Origin: Mycobacterium sp. Aquia_216
GTDB lineage: Bacteria; Actinomycetota; Actinomycetes; Mycobacteriales; Mycobacteriaceae
Assembly (NCBI RefSeq): GCF_026723865.1
Contig: NZ_CP113529.1
Location: 5,146,001 to 5,210,000 of the forward strand
Direction of reading: 5' to 3'
DNA length: 64,000 bases
The notes below the pieces were generated by a model. That model was not told the origin of the DNA, did not search any database, and saw nothing but the letters and a program-made list of their open reading frames with translations. Made by a program: the position numbers and the translations under genes. Position 1 is the stretch's first letter. Every line of letters starts with the position of its first letter. Below, piece by piece: positions 16,272-26,058 of the stretch.

Positions 16272-17941
16272 TGAGCGGCACCGCGGCGGGTGTGATGTTC
16301 CTCGCCCTGATGATTGTCGCGCTGGCAGTCGTCCATGTACCACTGGGCGACTACATGTATCGGGTCTACAGTGCTCAAAAGCATTCGCGCACCGAAAAAT
16401 TCGTTTACCGATTGATCGGCGCCAACCCGGACTCGGAGCAGACGTGGAAAACGTATGCCCGTAGCGTGCTGGCCTTTTCGGCGGTCAGCGTCGTGTTCCT
16501 GTTCGTCTTGCAGCTGGTGCAGGACAAGCTGCCGCTGCATCTGCACGACCGGGGCACGACGATGACACCGGCGCTGGCGTGGAACACCTCGATCAGCTTC
16601 GTCACAAACACCAACTGGCAGGCCTACGCCGGCGAGTCGACAATGGGCCATCTGGTGCAGATGGCCGGTCTGGCGGTACAGAACTTCGTGTCCGCCGCGG
16701 TGGGCATGGCGGTCGCGGTCGCGCTGGTCCGCGGATTCGCCCGTCACCGCACCAACGAACTGGGCAACTTCTGGGTGGACCTGACCCGCGGCACGCTGCG
16801 CATCCTGTTGCCGATCTCGATCATCGGCGCACTGCTGCTGGTGGCCGGGGGCGTCGTCCAGAACTTCCACCTCAACGACCAGGTCGTCACGACGCTGGCC
16901 GGCACCCCGCAGACCCTGCCCGGTGGTCCGGTCGCCAGCCAAGAAGCGATCAAGTTGTTGGGCACCAACGGCGGTGGCTTCTACAACGCCAACTCGGCGC
17001 ACCCGTTCGAGAACGCGACCGCGTGGACCAACTGGATCGAGATCTTCCTCCTTCTGGTCATCGGCTTCTCGCTGCCGCGCACGTTCGGCCGCATGGTGAA
17101 CAGTAAGAAGCAGGGCTACGCGATCGTCGCGATCGTCAGCATCCTGGCCGTGCTCAGCGTGAGTTTCATGATGCTGTTCCAGTTGCAGCACCACGGCACC
17201 GTGCCCTCGGCGGTGGGCGCCGCGTCCGAAGGGGTCGAGCAGCGCTTCGGTGTCGCCGACTCCGCGGTCTTCGCCGACGCGACGACGCTGACCTCAACGG
17301 GCGCAATCGATTCCACCCACGACTCGTACACCAGCCTGGGCGGCATGATGACGATGTTCAACATGCAGCTCGGTGAGGTCGCACCCGGCGGTACCGGCTC
17401 GGGTCTGTACGGCATCTTGATTCTCGCGGTGATCACGGTGTTCGTCGCCGGCTTGATGGTCGGCCGGACACCGGAATACCTCGGCAAGAAGATCAATCCG
17501 CGCGAGATGAAGCTGGCCTCAGGTTATTTCCTGATCACCCCGCTCATCGTGCTGCTCGGCACGGCGACCGCGATGGCGCTGCCGGGCGAGCGCGCCGGCA
17601 TGGCCAACACGGGCCCGCACGGCCTGTCCGAGGTGCTGTACGCGTTCACGTCGGCGGCCAACAACAACGGTTCGGCCTTCGCCGGCCTCTCGGCCAACAC
17701 GGTCTGGTGGAACACCGCTTTGGGACTGGCGATGGTCTTCGGCCGATTCCTGCCGATGATTCTGGTTCTCGCGCTTGCCGGTTCGCTGGCAAGCCAGGGC
17801 ATGACACCGGAGTCGAGTGGCACGCTGCCCACCCATAAGCCTCAGTTCGTGGGACTTGTAGTGGGTGTGACGGTCATTCTGGTAGCCCTCACCTTCCTGC
17901 CCGCGCTCGCGCTCGGGCCACTCGCCGAAGGGATTCACTGA
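16271..17941 (+). CDS. kdpA: Potassium-transporting ATPase subunit KdpA
   Basis: The 556-residue integral membrane protein is the K+-binding and channel-like subunit of the KdpFABC P-type ATPase. Selectivity-filter-like segments are present: [49 protein letters not shown] and [15 protein letters not shown], four pore loops as in the SKT superfamily. About ten hydrophobic helices are visible. It overlaps kdpF by one base and is followed by kdpB after two bases. Length matches M. tuberculosis KdpA (571 aa) within the normal range. Confidence 0.97.
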   Translation: MSGTAAGVMFLALMIVALAVVHVPLGDYMYRVYSAQKHSRTEKFVYRLIGANPDSEQTWKTYARSVLAFSAVSVVFLFVLQLVQDKLPLHLHDRGTTMTPALAWNTSISFVTNTNWQAYAGESTMGHLVQMAGLAVQNFVSAAVGMAVAVALVRGFARHRTNELGNFWVDLTRGTLRILLPISIIGALLLVAGGVVQNFHLNDQVVTTLAGTPQTLPGGPVASQEAIKLLGTNGGGFYNANSAHPFENATAWTNWIEIFLLLVIGFSLPRTFGRMVNSKKQGYAIVAIVSILAVLSVSFMMLFQLQHHGTVPSAVGAASEGVEQRFGVADSAVFADATTLTSTGAIDSTHDSYTSLGGMMTMFNMQLGEVAPGGTGSGLYGILILAVITVFVAGLMVGRTPEYLGKKINPREMKLASGYFLITPLIVLLGTATAMALPGERAGMANTGPHGLSEVLYAFTSAANNNGSAFAGLSANTVWWNTALGLAMVFGRFLPMILVLALAGSLASQGMTPESSGTLPTHKPQFVGLVVGVTVILVALTFLPALALGPLAEGIH

Positions 17942-17943
17942 AA

Positions 17944-20088
17944 GTGACCACTACCTTGGATTCACACGTCCGCCGGCATACCGCCCACGCACCCGGCGAA
18001 AAGCTGCAAGGCGGGTTGCTCGACCCCGCCCTCCTGCTGAAGGCACTGCCGGACGCGTTGCGCAAGCTTGATCCGCGCACCCTGTGGCGCAACCCGGTGA
18101 TGTTCATCGTCGAGATCGGCGCCGTCTGGTCGACGGTGCTGGCGATCGGCGAGAGCAGCTGGTTCAGTTGGCTCACCGTGTTCTGGCTCTGGCTGACAGT
18201 GCTTTTCGCGAACCTCGCCGAGGCCGTTGCCGAAGGGCGTGGCAAGGCACAGGCCGATGCGCTGCGCAAGTCCAAAGCCGACACCGTCGCCCACCGCTTC
18301 AAGGATTGGAAGCCCGGCGCGGAAGGGACGTTCGAGGAGATCGCGGCGCCGCTACTGCAGCAGGGCGACGTCGTGGTGGTCATCGCCGGTCAGGTCATTC
18401 CCGGTGACGGTGATGTTGTGGAAGGCATTGCCTCGGTTGACGAGTCGGCCATCACCGGTGAATCGGCGCCGGTGATCCGGGAGTCCGGCGGCGACCGCTC
18501 AGCGGTGACCGGTGGCACCACCGTGCTCTCCGACCGCATCGTGGTCAAGATCACCCAGAAACCGGGCGAAAGCTTCGTGGATCGGATGATCGCACTCGTC
18601 GAGGGCGCAAACCGGCAGAAGACGCCCAACGAGATCGCGCTGAACATCCTGCTGGCCGCGCTGACCATCATCTTCGTGTTCGCGGTGGCGACGCTGCAGC
18701 CGCTCGCGATCTACTCCAAGGTGAACAACCCCGGCGTGCCGGACACCTCGGCGCTGAGCTCGGACGGCATCAGTGGCATCGTCCTGGTGGCACTGCTAGT
18801 GTGCCTGATTCCGACCACCATCGGCGCGCTGCTGTCCGCGATCGGCATCGCGGGCATGGACCGACTGGTGCAACGCAACGTGCTGGCCATGTCGGGCCGC
18901 GCGGTCGAAGCCGCCGGTGACGTCAACACCCTGTTGCTGGACAAGACCGGAACGATCACGCTCGGGAATCGTCAAGCGTCGGAATTCATTCCGGTGACCG
19001 GGGTGACCAATGCGGACCTGGCCGACGCCGCGCAACTGTCGAGCCTCGCCGACGAGACGCCCGAGGGCCGCTCCATCGTCGTGTACGCCAAAGAGGCGTA
19101 TGGGCTGCGCGCCCGGACACCCGGAGAGCTGGCGCACGCCAGCTGGGTGGAATTCACCGCGACGACGCGGATGTCGGGTGTCGACGTCGACGGACGGCAA
19201 CTGCGCAAGGGCGCGGCCAGCTCGGTCTCAGAGTGGGTCCGCAGTCACGGCGGCAGCGTCCCGCCCGAACTCGGCGAGATCGTCGATGGCATCTCGGCGG
19301 CGGGTGGAACGCCGCTCGTTGTCGGACAGATCACCGACGGGCATGCCGAAGTGCTGGGCGTCATTCACCTCAAAGACGTGGTGAAACAGGGCATGCGCGA
19401 ACGGTTCGACGCGATGCGCCTGATGGGTATCCGCACGGTGATGATCACCGGCGATAATCCGTTGACCGCCAAGGCAATTGCCGACGAGGCAGGGGTGGAC
19501 GACTTCCTCGCCGAGGCCACCCCCGAAGACAAGATGATGCTGATCAAGAAGGAGCAGCAGGGCGGGCGCCTGGTGGCCATGACCGGTGACGGAACCAACG
19601 ACGCGCCGGCACTGGCTCAGGCCGACGTCGGCGTGGCGATGAACACCGGCACGTCGGCGGCCAAAGAGGCCGGCAACATGGTCGATCTGGATTCCGATCC
19701 GACCAAGCTCATCGAGATCGTGGAGATCGGCAAGCAATTGCTGATCACCCGCGGCGCGCTGACCACGTTCTCCATCGCCAACGACATCGCCAAATATTTC
19801 GCGATCATCCCGGCGATGTTCGTGGCGATCTTCCCCGGCCTGGACCTGATCAACGTGATGCGGCTGCACAGCCCGCAATCGGCGATCCTGTCCGCGGTCA
19901 TCTTCAACGCCGTCGTCATCATCGCCCTGATTCCGTTGGCGCTGCGCGGCGTTCGGTACACGCCCAGCCGTGCGTCGAAACTGCTCAGCCGCAACCTCTA
20001 CATCTACGGCTTGGGGGGCATCATCGCCCCGTTCGTCGGGATCAAGCTCATCGACCTGCTGGTCCAACTGCTTCCTGGAATCGGCTAG
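17944..20088 (+). CDS. kdpB: Potassium-transporting P-type ATPase subunit KdpB
   Basis: The 714-residue catalytic subunit hydrolyses ATP to drive K+ import. The A-domain TGES motif is at residues 171-174, the transmembrane proline motif is in LIPTTIG (about 289-294), and the phosphorylated Asp333 lies in [11 protein letters not shown]. The hinge has [18 protein letters not shown]. Serine 174 of TGES corresponds to the E. coli KdpB serine whose phosphorylation inhibits the pump at high K+. GTG 17944 starts two bases after the kdpA stop. Confidence 0.97.
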   Translation: MTTTLDSHVRRHTAHAPGEKLQGGLLDPALLLKALPDALRKLDPRTLWRNPVMFIVEIGAVWSTVLAIGESSWFSWLTVFWLWLTVLFANLAEAVAEGRGKAQADALRKSKADTVAHRFKDWKPGAEGTFEEIAAPLLQQGDVVVVIAGQVIPGDGDVVEGIASVDESAITGESAPVIRESGGDRSAVTGGTTVLSDRIVVKITQKPGESFVDRMIALVEGANRQKTPNEIALNILLAALTIIFVFAVATLQPLAIYSKVNNPGVPDTSALSSDGISGIVLVALLVCLIPTTIGALLSAIGIAGMDRLVQRNVLAMSGRAVEAAGDVNTLLLDKTGTITLGNRQASEFIPVTGVTNADLADAAQLSSLADETPEGRSIVVYAKEAYGLRARTPGELAHASWVEFTATTRMSGVDVDGRQLRKGAASSVSEWVRSHGGSVPPELGEIVDGISAAGGTPLVVGQITDGHAEVLGVIHLKDVVKQGMRERFDAMRLMGIRTVMITGDNPLTAKAIADEAGVDDFLAEATPEDKMMLIKKEQQGGRLVAMTGDGTNDAPALAQADVGVAMNTGTSAAKEAGNMVDLDSDPTKLIEIVEIGKQLLITRGALTTFSIANDIAKYFAIIPAMFVAIFPGLDLINVMRLHSPQSAILSAVIFNAVVIIALIPLALRGVRYTPSRASKLLSRNLYIYGLGGIIAPFVGIKLIDLLVQLLPGIG

Positions 20089-20101
20089 AAATGGACGTGA
20101 A

Positions 20102-21028
20102 ATGAAGTTAGTCAACACGCTTCGCCAACACTGGGCCGCGCTGCGCGCGCTGCTCGTCTTCACCGTGATCCTGGGTTTCGGCTACCCCCTGCTGATTTGG
20201 CTGATTGCCTTCATCCCGGGACTGCACGACAAGGCGGAGGGCTCGATCCTGACCGCCGGGGGGAAACCCATCGGCAGCAAGATCATCGGGCAGTCGTTCA
20301 CCGACGCTAGCGGCAACCCGTTGCCGAAGTACTTCCAGAGCCGTCCCTCGGCCGCGGGCAGCAACGGGTATGACCCGACGGCGAGCGGTGGCAGCAACCT
20401 TGGCCCCGAGAGCATTGTCGACACACCGGGCGATCCGGCCAAGCTGGCTTCCGGCGCCAGCGCCTCCGATGCCGGGTTCAAGCCCAGCCTGTTGACCCAG
20501 GTGTGCACCCGCAGTGCGTCGATCGGACAACTCGAGGGCGTCAACGGATCCCGCCCGTTCTGCACCGGCGGCGGGGTCGGGGCCGTACTGTCGGTGATCG
20601 GCCCCCGCGATTCGCGCGGCTACGTCGTCCACCCGACCCAGGTGATCAGTGTCAACGAGCCGTGCGCGACGACCAAGCAGCCCTTCCTGGACCTCTACGA
20701 AGGCGTTCGAGTCGAGTGCGCGAAGTTCGGCGACGACTACTCGAGCGGGCAGATCGTGCCCATTCGCGGCGCCGCCCCGGATAACCCGCAGGTGCCTGCC
20801 GACGCGGTCACCGCCAGCGGCAGCGGCCTGGATCCGCACATCTCACCGGCCTACGCCGACATTCAGGTCGCCCGGGTGGCCAAGGCCCGGCACGTCAGCC
20901 CGGACCAGATCCGCGCGGTCCTCGCCCAGTTCCGCGATGGGCGCGCGCTGGGATTCTTCGGCGAGCCGACGGTCAATGTCGCGCAACTGAACGCCGAACT
21001 CGACCACCGGTTTCCGGCCACGAGCTAG
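20102..21028 (+). CDS. kdpC: Potassium-transporting ATPase subunit KdpC with large insertion
   Basis: KdpC is the single-helix periplasmic-side subunit of the Kdp pump. The helix is at residues 18-38; conserved blocks are YFQSRPSAAGSNGYD, ASGGSNLGP (about 94-102), VTASGSGLDPHISPAYA and GFFGEPTVNVAQLN near the end. The protein is 308 residues, against about 190 for the usual family member, because about 120 residues (roughly 105-228) are inserted between SNLGP and the VTASGSGLDPH block. The insertion has four cysteines (135, 154, 188, 206) that could form disulfides outside the cell. ATG 20102 was chosen over an earlier frame start inside kdpB. Confidence 0.92.
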   Translation: MKLVNTLRQHWAALRALLVFTVILGFGYPLLIWLIAFIPGLHDKAEGSILTAGGKPIGSKIIGQSFTDASGNPLPKYFQSRPSAAGSNGYDPTASGGSNLGPESIVDTPGDPAKLASGASASDAGFKPSLLTQVCTRSASIGQLEGVNGSRPFCTGGGVGAVLSVIGPRDSRGYVVHPTQVISVNEPCATTKQPFLDLYEGVRVECAKFGDDYSSGQIVPIRGAAPDNPQVPADAVTASGSGLDPHISPAYADIQVARVAKARHVSPDQIRAVLAQFRDGRALGFFGEPTVNVAQLNAELDHRFPATS

Positions 21029-21040
21029 TGACGCGGGGGG

Positions 21041-23620
21041 ATGATGGTTGACGTGAGCGACGTCAGCCACGGGGACCATCATCCCAAGCGCGGGGAGCTA
21101 CGCATCTACCTCGGCGCGGCTCCGGGCGTCGGCAAGACCTACGCGATGCTCGGCGAAGCCCACCGGCGCTTGGAACGCGGCACCGATCTGGTGGCCGCCG
21201 TGGTGGAGACCCATGGGCGCCGGAAAACCGCGGAGATGATGGAAGGCATCGAGATCATCCCGCCGCGCTACCTCGAATACCGCGGCGGAAGCTTTCCCGA
21301 ACTCGACGTGCCGGCCGTGCTGGCGCGCCATCCGCAAGTGGTTCTGGTCGACGAACTCGCCCACACCAATACGCCGGGCAGCAAGAACCAGAAACGGTGG
21401 CAAGACGTCGAGGAGCTGCTCGACGCCGGGATCACCGTGATCTCCACGGTCAACATCCAGCACCTGGAAAGTCTCAACGACGTCGTCGCGCAGATCACCG
21501 GGATCGAGCAGAAGGAGACGATGCCGGATTCGATCGTGCGCGAGGCCGCACAGGTCGAGCTCATCGACATCACGCCGGAAGCACTGCGGCGCCGGCTATC
21601 CCATGGAAATGTCTACGCTCCCGAACGAGTAGATGCTGCGCTGTCGAATTACTTCCGCCGCGGAAACCTCACTGCGCTAAGGGAATTGGCGCTGCTGTGG
21701 CTGGCCGACCAGGTGGACACCGCGCTGGCCAAATACCGCGCGGATAACAAGATCACCGACATGTGGGAAGCACGCGAGCGAGTCGCGGTCGCCGTCACCG
21801 GCGGCCCGGAATCGGAGACGTTGGTACGGCGAGCATCCCGGATCGCGTCGAAGTCCAGCGCCGAGCTGATGGTTGTACACGTGATCCGGGGCGACGGGCT
21901 GGCCGGCCTGTCGGAAACCCGGATGAACAAGGTCCGTGAACTGGCAAACAGCCTGGACGCTTCGGTGCACACCGTGGTCGGCGACGATGTGCCCACGGCG
22001 CTACTGGATTTCGCCCGCGAGATCAATGCCACCCAGTTGGTGATCGGCAGCTCGCGCCGGTCTCGGTGGTCGCGGATATTCGAGGAGGGTATCGGCCCGA
22101 CCATCGTGCAACGCTCCGGCAAGATCGACGTGCACATCGTCACGCACGAGGAATCCAAACGCGGCTTTCACATCGCGTCGCTGGCGCCCCGCGAGCGACG
22201 CACCGCTTCTTGGCTGGCGGCCTTCATCGTCCCGTCGGTGATCTGCGCGGTCACGGTGACGATGCTCGACCGGTATCTGGACACCGGCGGGAAGAGCGCG
22301 CTGTTCTTCGTCGGGGTCCTGGTCGTAGGTCTGCTGGGAGGTGTCGCCCCGGCGGCTCTTTCGGCCGTGCTGTCCGGGCTGCTGCTGAACTACTACCTGA
22401 TCGCTCCGCGGCACAGCTTCACGATCGCCGAACCCAGCAGCGCCATCACCGAGTTGGTGCTGTTGCTGATCGCGGTCGCTGTCGCGGTGCTCGTCGACTT
22501 CGCGGCCAAACGTGCCCGGGAGGCCCGGCTGGCCTCCCAAGAGGCGGAATTGCTGACGCTGTTCGCGGGATCGGTGCTGCGCGGCGCCGATCTCGACACG
22601 CTGCTCGAACGGGTGCGCGAGACCTACTCGCAGCGCGCGGTGAGCGTGCTGCGCGAACCCGACCAGGACGACCGCGCCGCCGGCAGGAAGAGCTACATCG
22701 TCGCCTGCGTGGGCAAAGATCCTTGTGTGACGGTCGATTCCGCTGACACCGCGATCGAGGTCGGCGACGACGAGTTCTGGATGCTGATGGCGGGCCGGAA
22801 GCTGTCCGCTCGCGATCGTCGAGTACTCACCGCGGTCGCCAAGCAGGCCGCGGGCCTGATCCGGCAGGGCGAACTGGCCGAGGAAGCCAGCCGGGCCGAA
22901 GCCATCGGGCGGGCCGACGAACTGCGCCGCTCGCTGCTCTCGGCGGTCAGCCATGACCTGCGTACACCGCTGGCGGCGGCCAAGGTCGCGGTATCCAGTT
23001 TGCGAGCCGAAGATGTCGCGTTCTCCCCCGAGGACACCGCGGAATTACTGGCCACCATCGAGGAGTCGATCGACCAGCTGACCGCGCTGGTCGGAAACCT
23101 GCTCGATTCCTCGCGTCTGGCCGCCGGCGTGGTCCGCCCGGATCTGCAGCGGGTTTATCTGGAGGAAACGGTGCAACGCGCGCTGGTCAGTATCGGCAAG
23201 GGCGCCACCGGCTTCTACCGATCCGCGATCGACCGCGTCAAGGTTGACGTGGGTGGCACCGTGGCGATGGCCGACGCCGGGCTCCTGGAGCGGGTTCTCG
23301 CCAACCTGATCGACAACGCGCTGCGCTATGCACCCAACTGCGTGGTCAGGGTCAACGCGGGGCGGGTCGGCGACCGGGTGCTGATCAACGTCATCGACGA
23401 AGGCCCGGGAGTCCCGCACGGAACCGACGGTCAGATCTTCGAACCGTTTCAGCGGCTGGGCGATCACGACAACACCACCGGTGTGGGGCTGGGGATGTCG
23501 GTAGCACACGGCTTCGTGGAAGCCATGGGAGGCAGCATCCAGGCCGGCGACACGCCCGGGGGTGGACTCACCGTCGTCGTAGAGTTGGCCGCACCGCCGC
23601 AACCGATTGGTGTCCAATGA
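21041..23620 (+). CDS. kdpD: Sensor histidine kinase KdpD
   Basis: The 859-residue kinase has the KdpD-specific N-terminal domain with Walker A GAAPGVGKTYAML and LVDELAHTNTPGS, then a UspA-like domain (VAVTGGPESETLVRRAS ... LVIGSSRRSRWSR). Four transmembrane helices cluster near residues 390-500, followed by GAF-like sequence. The phospho-histidine is in SAVSHDLRTPLAAAK, and the ATPase has NLIDNALRYAPN, DEGPGVPHG and GVGLGMSVAHGFV. It senses K+ limitation and signals to KdpE. The start is 12 bases after kdpC (ATG doublet at 21041/21044). It runs in the same direction as kdpFABC, unlike M. tuberculosis. Confidence 0.95.
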   Translation: MMVDVSDVSHGDHHPKRGELRIYLGAAPGVGKTYAMLGEAHRRLERGTDLVAAVVETHGRRKTAEMMEGIEIIPPRYLEYRGGSFPELDVPAVLARHPQVVLVDELAHTNTPGSKNQKRWQDVEELLDAGITVISTVNIQHLESLNDVVAQITGIEQKETMPDSIVREAAQVELIDITPEALRRRLSHGNVYAPERVDAALSNYFRRGNLTALRELALLWLADQVDTALAKYRADNKITDMWEARERVAVAVTGGPESETLVRRASRIASKSSAELMVVHVIRGDGLAGLSETRMNKVRELANSLDASVHTVVGDDVPTALLDFAREINATQLVIGSSRRSRWSRIFEEGIGPTIVQRSGKIDVHIVTHEESKRGFHIASLAPRERRTASWLAAFIVPSVICAVTVTMLDRYLDTGGKSALFFVGVLVVGLLGGVAPAALSAVLSGLLLNYYLIAPRHSFTIAEPSSAITELVLLLIAVAVAVLVDFAAKRAREARLASQEAELLTLFAGSVLRGADLDTLLERVRETYSQRAVSVLREPDQDDRAAGRKSYIVACVGKDPCVTVDSADTAIEVGDDEFWMLMAGRKLSARDRRVLTAVAKQAAGLIRQGELAEEASRAEAIGRADELRRSLLSAVSHDLRTPLAAAKVAVSSLRAEDVAFSPEDTAELLATIEESIDQLTALVGNLLDSSRLAAGVVRPDLQRVYLEETVQRALVSIGKGATGFYRSAIDRVKVDVGGTVAMADAGLLERVLANLIDNALRYAPNCVVRVNAGRVGDRVLINVIDEGPGVPHGTDGQIFEPFQRLGDHDNTTGVGLGMSVAHGFVEAMGGSIQAGDTPGGGLTVVVELAAPPQPIGVQ

Positions 23621-23689
23621 CCCGCACCGGCGACGATGCAGTGGGGGCACCTCCCGCTCGCGGAGGAGAGGAGCGGCGCCGATGACCCG
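23617..23689 (+). repeat. MIRU-like element between kdpD and kdpE
   Basis: An ATGACCCG direct repeat (23617-23624 and 23682-23689) bounds a 65-bp unit. The unit contains CCGCACCGGCGACGATGCAG at its left end and GGAGAGGAGCGGCGCCGATG at its right end, which match my memory of mycobacterial interspersed repetitive units. The left ATGA carries the kdpD stop and the right ATGA the kdpE start. This is what is expected when a MIRU inserts in an overlapping stop/start (DTGA) site. The insert also supplies the kdpE ribosome-binding site. Confidence 0.82.
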
Positions 23690-24362
23690 AGTATTGGTGA
23701 TCGACGACGAGCCGCACATCCTGCGCGCGCTGCGCATCAATCTGTCGGTGCGCGGCTACGAGGTAGTCACCGCGGCAACCGGTTCCGGCGCCCTGCGCGC
23801 CGCAGCGGAGCACAAACCCGATGTGGTGATCCTCGATCTCGGTCTGCCCGACATCTCGGGTATCGAGGTACTCGCCGGTCTGCGCGGGTGGCTGACCGCA
23901 CCGGTGATCGTGTTATCCGCGCGCACCGATTCCTCCGACAAGGTCGAGGCGCTGGACGCCGGGGCCGACGACTACGTCACGAAACCGTTTGGGATGGACG
24001 AGTTTCTGGCTCGCCTGCGGGCCGCGGTCCGCCGCAATGCCGCAGCCTCCGAAACCGACGAGCCGGTGATCGAAACCGACGCCTTCACTGTCGACCTGTC
24101 CGCCAAGAAGGTCACCAAGAACGGCACCGAAGTCCACCTCACCCCGACCGAATGGGGCATGCTCGAGGTACTGGTGCGCAATCGCGGCAAGCTGGTCGGC
24201 CGCGAGGAGCTGCTCAAAGAGGTGTGGGGTCCGGCATATGCCACCGAAACTCATTATCTGCGTGTGTATCTCGCGCAGCTGCGGCGCAAACTCGAAGACG
24301 ACCCGTCGCATCCCAAGCACCTGTTGACAGAGTCGGGGATGGGCTACCGGTTCGAGGCCTGA
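23682..24362 (+). CDS. kdpE: Response regulator KdpE
   Basis: OmpR-class regulator of 226 residues, the M. tuberculosis KdpE length. The receiver has VIDDEPHILRALR, phospho-acceptor Asp in VILDLGLPD and Lys in VTKPFGMDEF. The winged-helix domain has LTPTEWGMLEVLVRN and ETHYLRVYLAQLRRKLEDDP, typical of KdpE. It activates kdpFABC when phosphorylated by KdpD. ATG 23682 follows GGAGGAGAGGAG contributed by the MIRU-like element; an in-frame start at 23607 would read through that element and was rejected. Confidence 0.95.
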   Translation: MTRVLVIDDEPHILRALRINLSVRGYEVVTAATGSGALRAAAEHKPDVVILDLGLPDISGIEVLAGLRGWLTAPVIVLSARTDSSDKVEALDAGADDYVTKPFGMDEFLARLRAAVRRNAAASETDEPVIETDAFTVDLSAKKVTKNGTEVHLTPTEWGMLEVLVRNRGKLVGREELLKEVWGPAYATETHYLRVYLAQLRRKLEDDPSHPKHLLTESGMGYRFEA

Positions 24363-24372
24363 GCTCCACGGC

Positions 24373-24432
24373 CTCGAGTGTGCGTCCAGGACGTCGAGTG
24401 TGCGTCCACGGCGGCGAACGTACACACTCGAG
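24373..24432. repeat. Tandem and inverted GAGTGTG repeats between kdpE and ppx2
   Basis: CGAGTGTGCGTCCA occurs twice in tandem with a 20-base period (24375-24388 and 24395-24408). An inverted copy follows: CTCGAGTGTG at 24373-24382 pairs with CACACTCGAG at 24423-24432 (10 bp). It lies between convergent genes and could act as a bidirectional terminator, or be a dispersed mycobacterial repeat. The rest of the 24363-24631 gap shows nothing recognisable. Confidence 0.55.
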
Positions 24433-24631
24433 TACGGACCGCCGGCTGTCGCGTCCTCAGCCGCAGCAACGGCCTCCGGAAGGCGGACCACTTTTCGCCC
24501 GCCTCCGAGCGACAGTTAGGGCCGCACCGTCGTGGTAGACCAGGTAGCGGGACCGATTTGCCGTCCGGCGCTCGGAACATACGGCAACCGGCGAACGCGC
24601 GGGCACCCAAAGCTTGCTGAGCAGTTGGGTG

Positions 24632-25576
24632 CTACTGCGCGATCGACAGCACGATGCCGTCGAGGATGTCGTGCTCGCTGACGACGAGTTCGTCGATACC
24701 CGCCCGGGCGCGCAACTCACGCGCCAACTCCTCGACCACGATCGCGCCGCCACCGATCACATCGGCCCGGCCTTCGTGCATCGGGGGCAGCGCCGCACGC
24801 TGGGATCGTGTCATGCCGATCAGCCGTTCGCACACCGACAACAGATCATCGCCGGCGACCCGTGAAAGATGAATGGCCTCAGCGTCATACGTCGTCATGT
24901 TGTGCGCCAGCGCGGACAGCGTGGTCATCGTGCCGGCCAATCCGACCCAGGTCCGGGCCTCCTCGACGGGCACGGTCCGCAATGCAGGCTCGAGCCGATC
25001 GCGCACGAACTGACGCGCCGCGCCCACCTCCTCGCGCGTCGGCGGGTCGGAGTGCAAGCAGCGTTCGGTCAGGCGGACGCAGCCGATGTCGGCCGAGTAG
25101 CTCGCCGCCACCGCATCTGCGCCCAGCACAATCTCGGTCGAGCCGCCGCCCAGGTCGACGACGACGAAAGGCCCACTGCTGCCGTCTAATTCCCCCACCG
25201 CGCCGCGGAACGACAGCCCGGCCTCTTCGGCACCGGTAATCACCTCGGCAACCGCGCCGGGTAGCACCCTGCCCAGCACGTCGGCCGTCATCGCGAAGAA
25301 GACGTCGCGGTTGGTGACGTCCCGGGCGGCCGAGGTGGCAACCATCCGAACCCGCTCAACGCCATGGGCTCTCATCAGGTCCGCGTAATCGACGAGCGCG
25401 GCTCTGGTCCGCTCGATCGCCTCCGGCGCAAACTGACCCGTGGCATCGACGCCCTGGCCCAAGCGCACGATCCGCGTCTCACGATGCACATCGTGCAGCT
25501 GCCCGTCCGAAACGTCGGCGATCAGCAACCGGATGGAGTTGGTGCCGCAGTCGACACCGGCTGCCCTCAGCGCCAC
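24632..25576 (-). CDS. ppx2: Exopolyphosphatase/guanosine pentaphosphate phosphohydrolase family, Ppx2
   Basis: The 314-residue protein is of the Ppx/GppA family (ASKHA fold). The phosphate-binding segments are DCGTNSIRLLIAD at residues 9-21 and VVVDLGGGSTEIVLG near 140-154; GLAGTMTTLSAL is the third ATPase-type loop. It corresponds to Rv1026 (319 aa), studied as a short-chain polyphosphatase in M. tuberculosis. The GTG start at 25576 overlaps the end of the DUF501 gene by 10 bases, so translation is probably coupled. It is convergent with kdpE. Confidence 0.93.
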   Translation of the reverse strand: MALRAAGVDCGTNSIRLLIADVSDGQLHDVHRETRIVRLGQGVDATGQFAPEAIERTRAALVDYADLMRAHGVERVRMVATSAARDVTNRDVFFAMTADVLGRVLPGAVAEVITGAEEAGLSFRGAVGELDGSSGPFVVVDLGGGSTEIVLGADAVAASYSADIGCVRLTERCLHSDPPTREEVGAARQFVRDRLEPALRTVPVEEARTWVGLAGTMTTLSALAHNMTTYDAEAIHLSRVAGDDLLSVCERLIGMTRSQRAALPPMHEGRADVIGGGAIVVEELARELRARAGIDELVVSEHDILDGIVLSIAQ

Positions 25577-26058
25577 AACTCACCATCCAGCGCCGCGGCC
25601 ACGGCCGGTTCGGCGGCAAGGAGCGCCACCGCCTCGTCGCCGAGCGGATTGACTCCGGGTCCCTTGGCCAGCGAATGCGCGATCAGCACGTGCAGGCACT
25701 TGACCCGGTCCGGCATGCCGCCGCCCGAGAAGGTGGTCCCGAGCGGTTCGATCGCGTCGCGCTCGGCCAGATACGACTCGTGGGCCCGCCGGTAGGCGGC
25801 AGCCAACTCGGGGTCCGTGCCCAGTCGCTCGGTCATATCCCGCATCAGTCCCGTCGTCTCCAGCCTGCTCGCCGCCGCGGTGAGCGCCGGATGTGTCAGG
25901 TAATACAAGGTCGGAAACGGGGTGCCGTCAGGAAGTTTCGGCGCGGTCTTCACCACGCCGGGCTCGCCGTTGGGGCACCGGTAGACGATCTCCAGCACAC
26001 CGCGGGGCTCGCGACCGAGTTGGCGTGCCACCGCTTCCAGGTCGGCACGATCAACCAC
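25567..26058 (-). CDS. DUF501 protein, Rv1025 ortholog
   Basis: The 163-residue soluble protein has the DUF501 hallmarks: LGREPRGVLEIVYRCPNGEPGVV at the N-terminus (Cys in a PxG context), FPTLYYLTHP in the middle, and VKCLHVLIAHSLAKGPGVNPLGDEA near the end. Function is unknown, but it is conserved between the FtsB/DivIC-like gene and ppx2 in actinobacteria. The start is GTG 26056-26058, inside the end of the upstream gene (8-base overlap); the end overlaps ppx2. The three genes form one operon. Confidence 0.92.
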   Translation of the reverse strand: MVDRADLEAVARQLGREPRGVLEIVYRCPNGEPGVVKTAPKLPDGTPFPTLYYLTHPALTAAASRLETTGLMRDMTERLGTDPELAAAYRRAHESYLAERDAIEPLGTTFSGGGMPDRVKCLHVLIAHSLAKGPGVNPLGDEAVALLAAEPAVAAALDGELWR

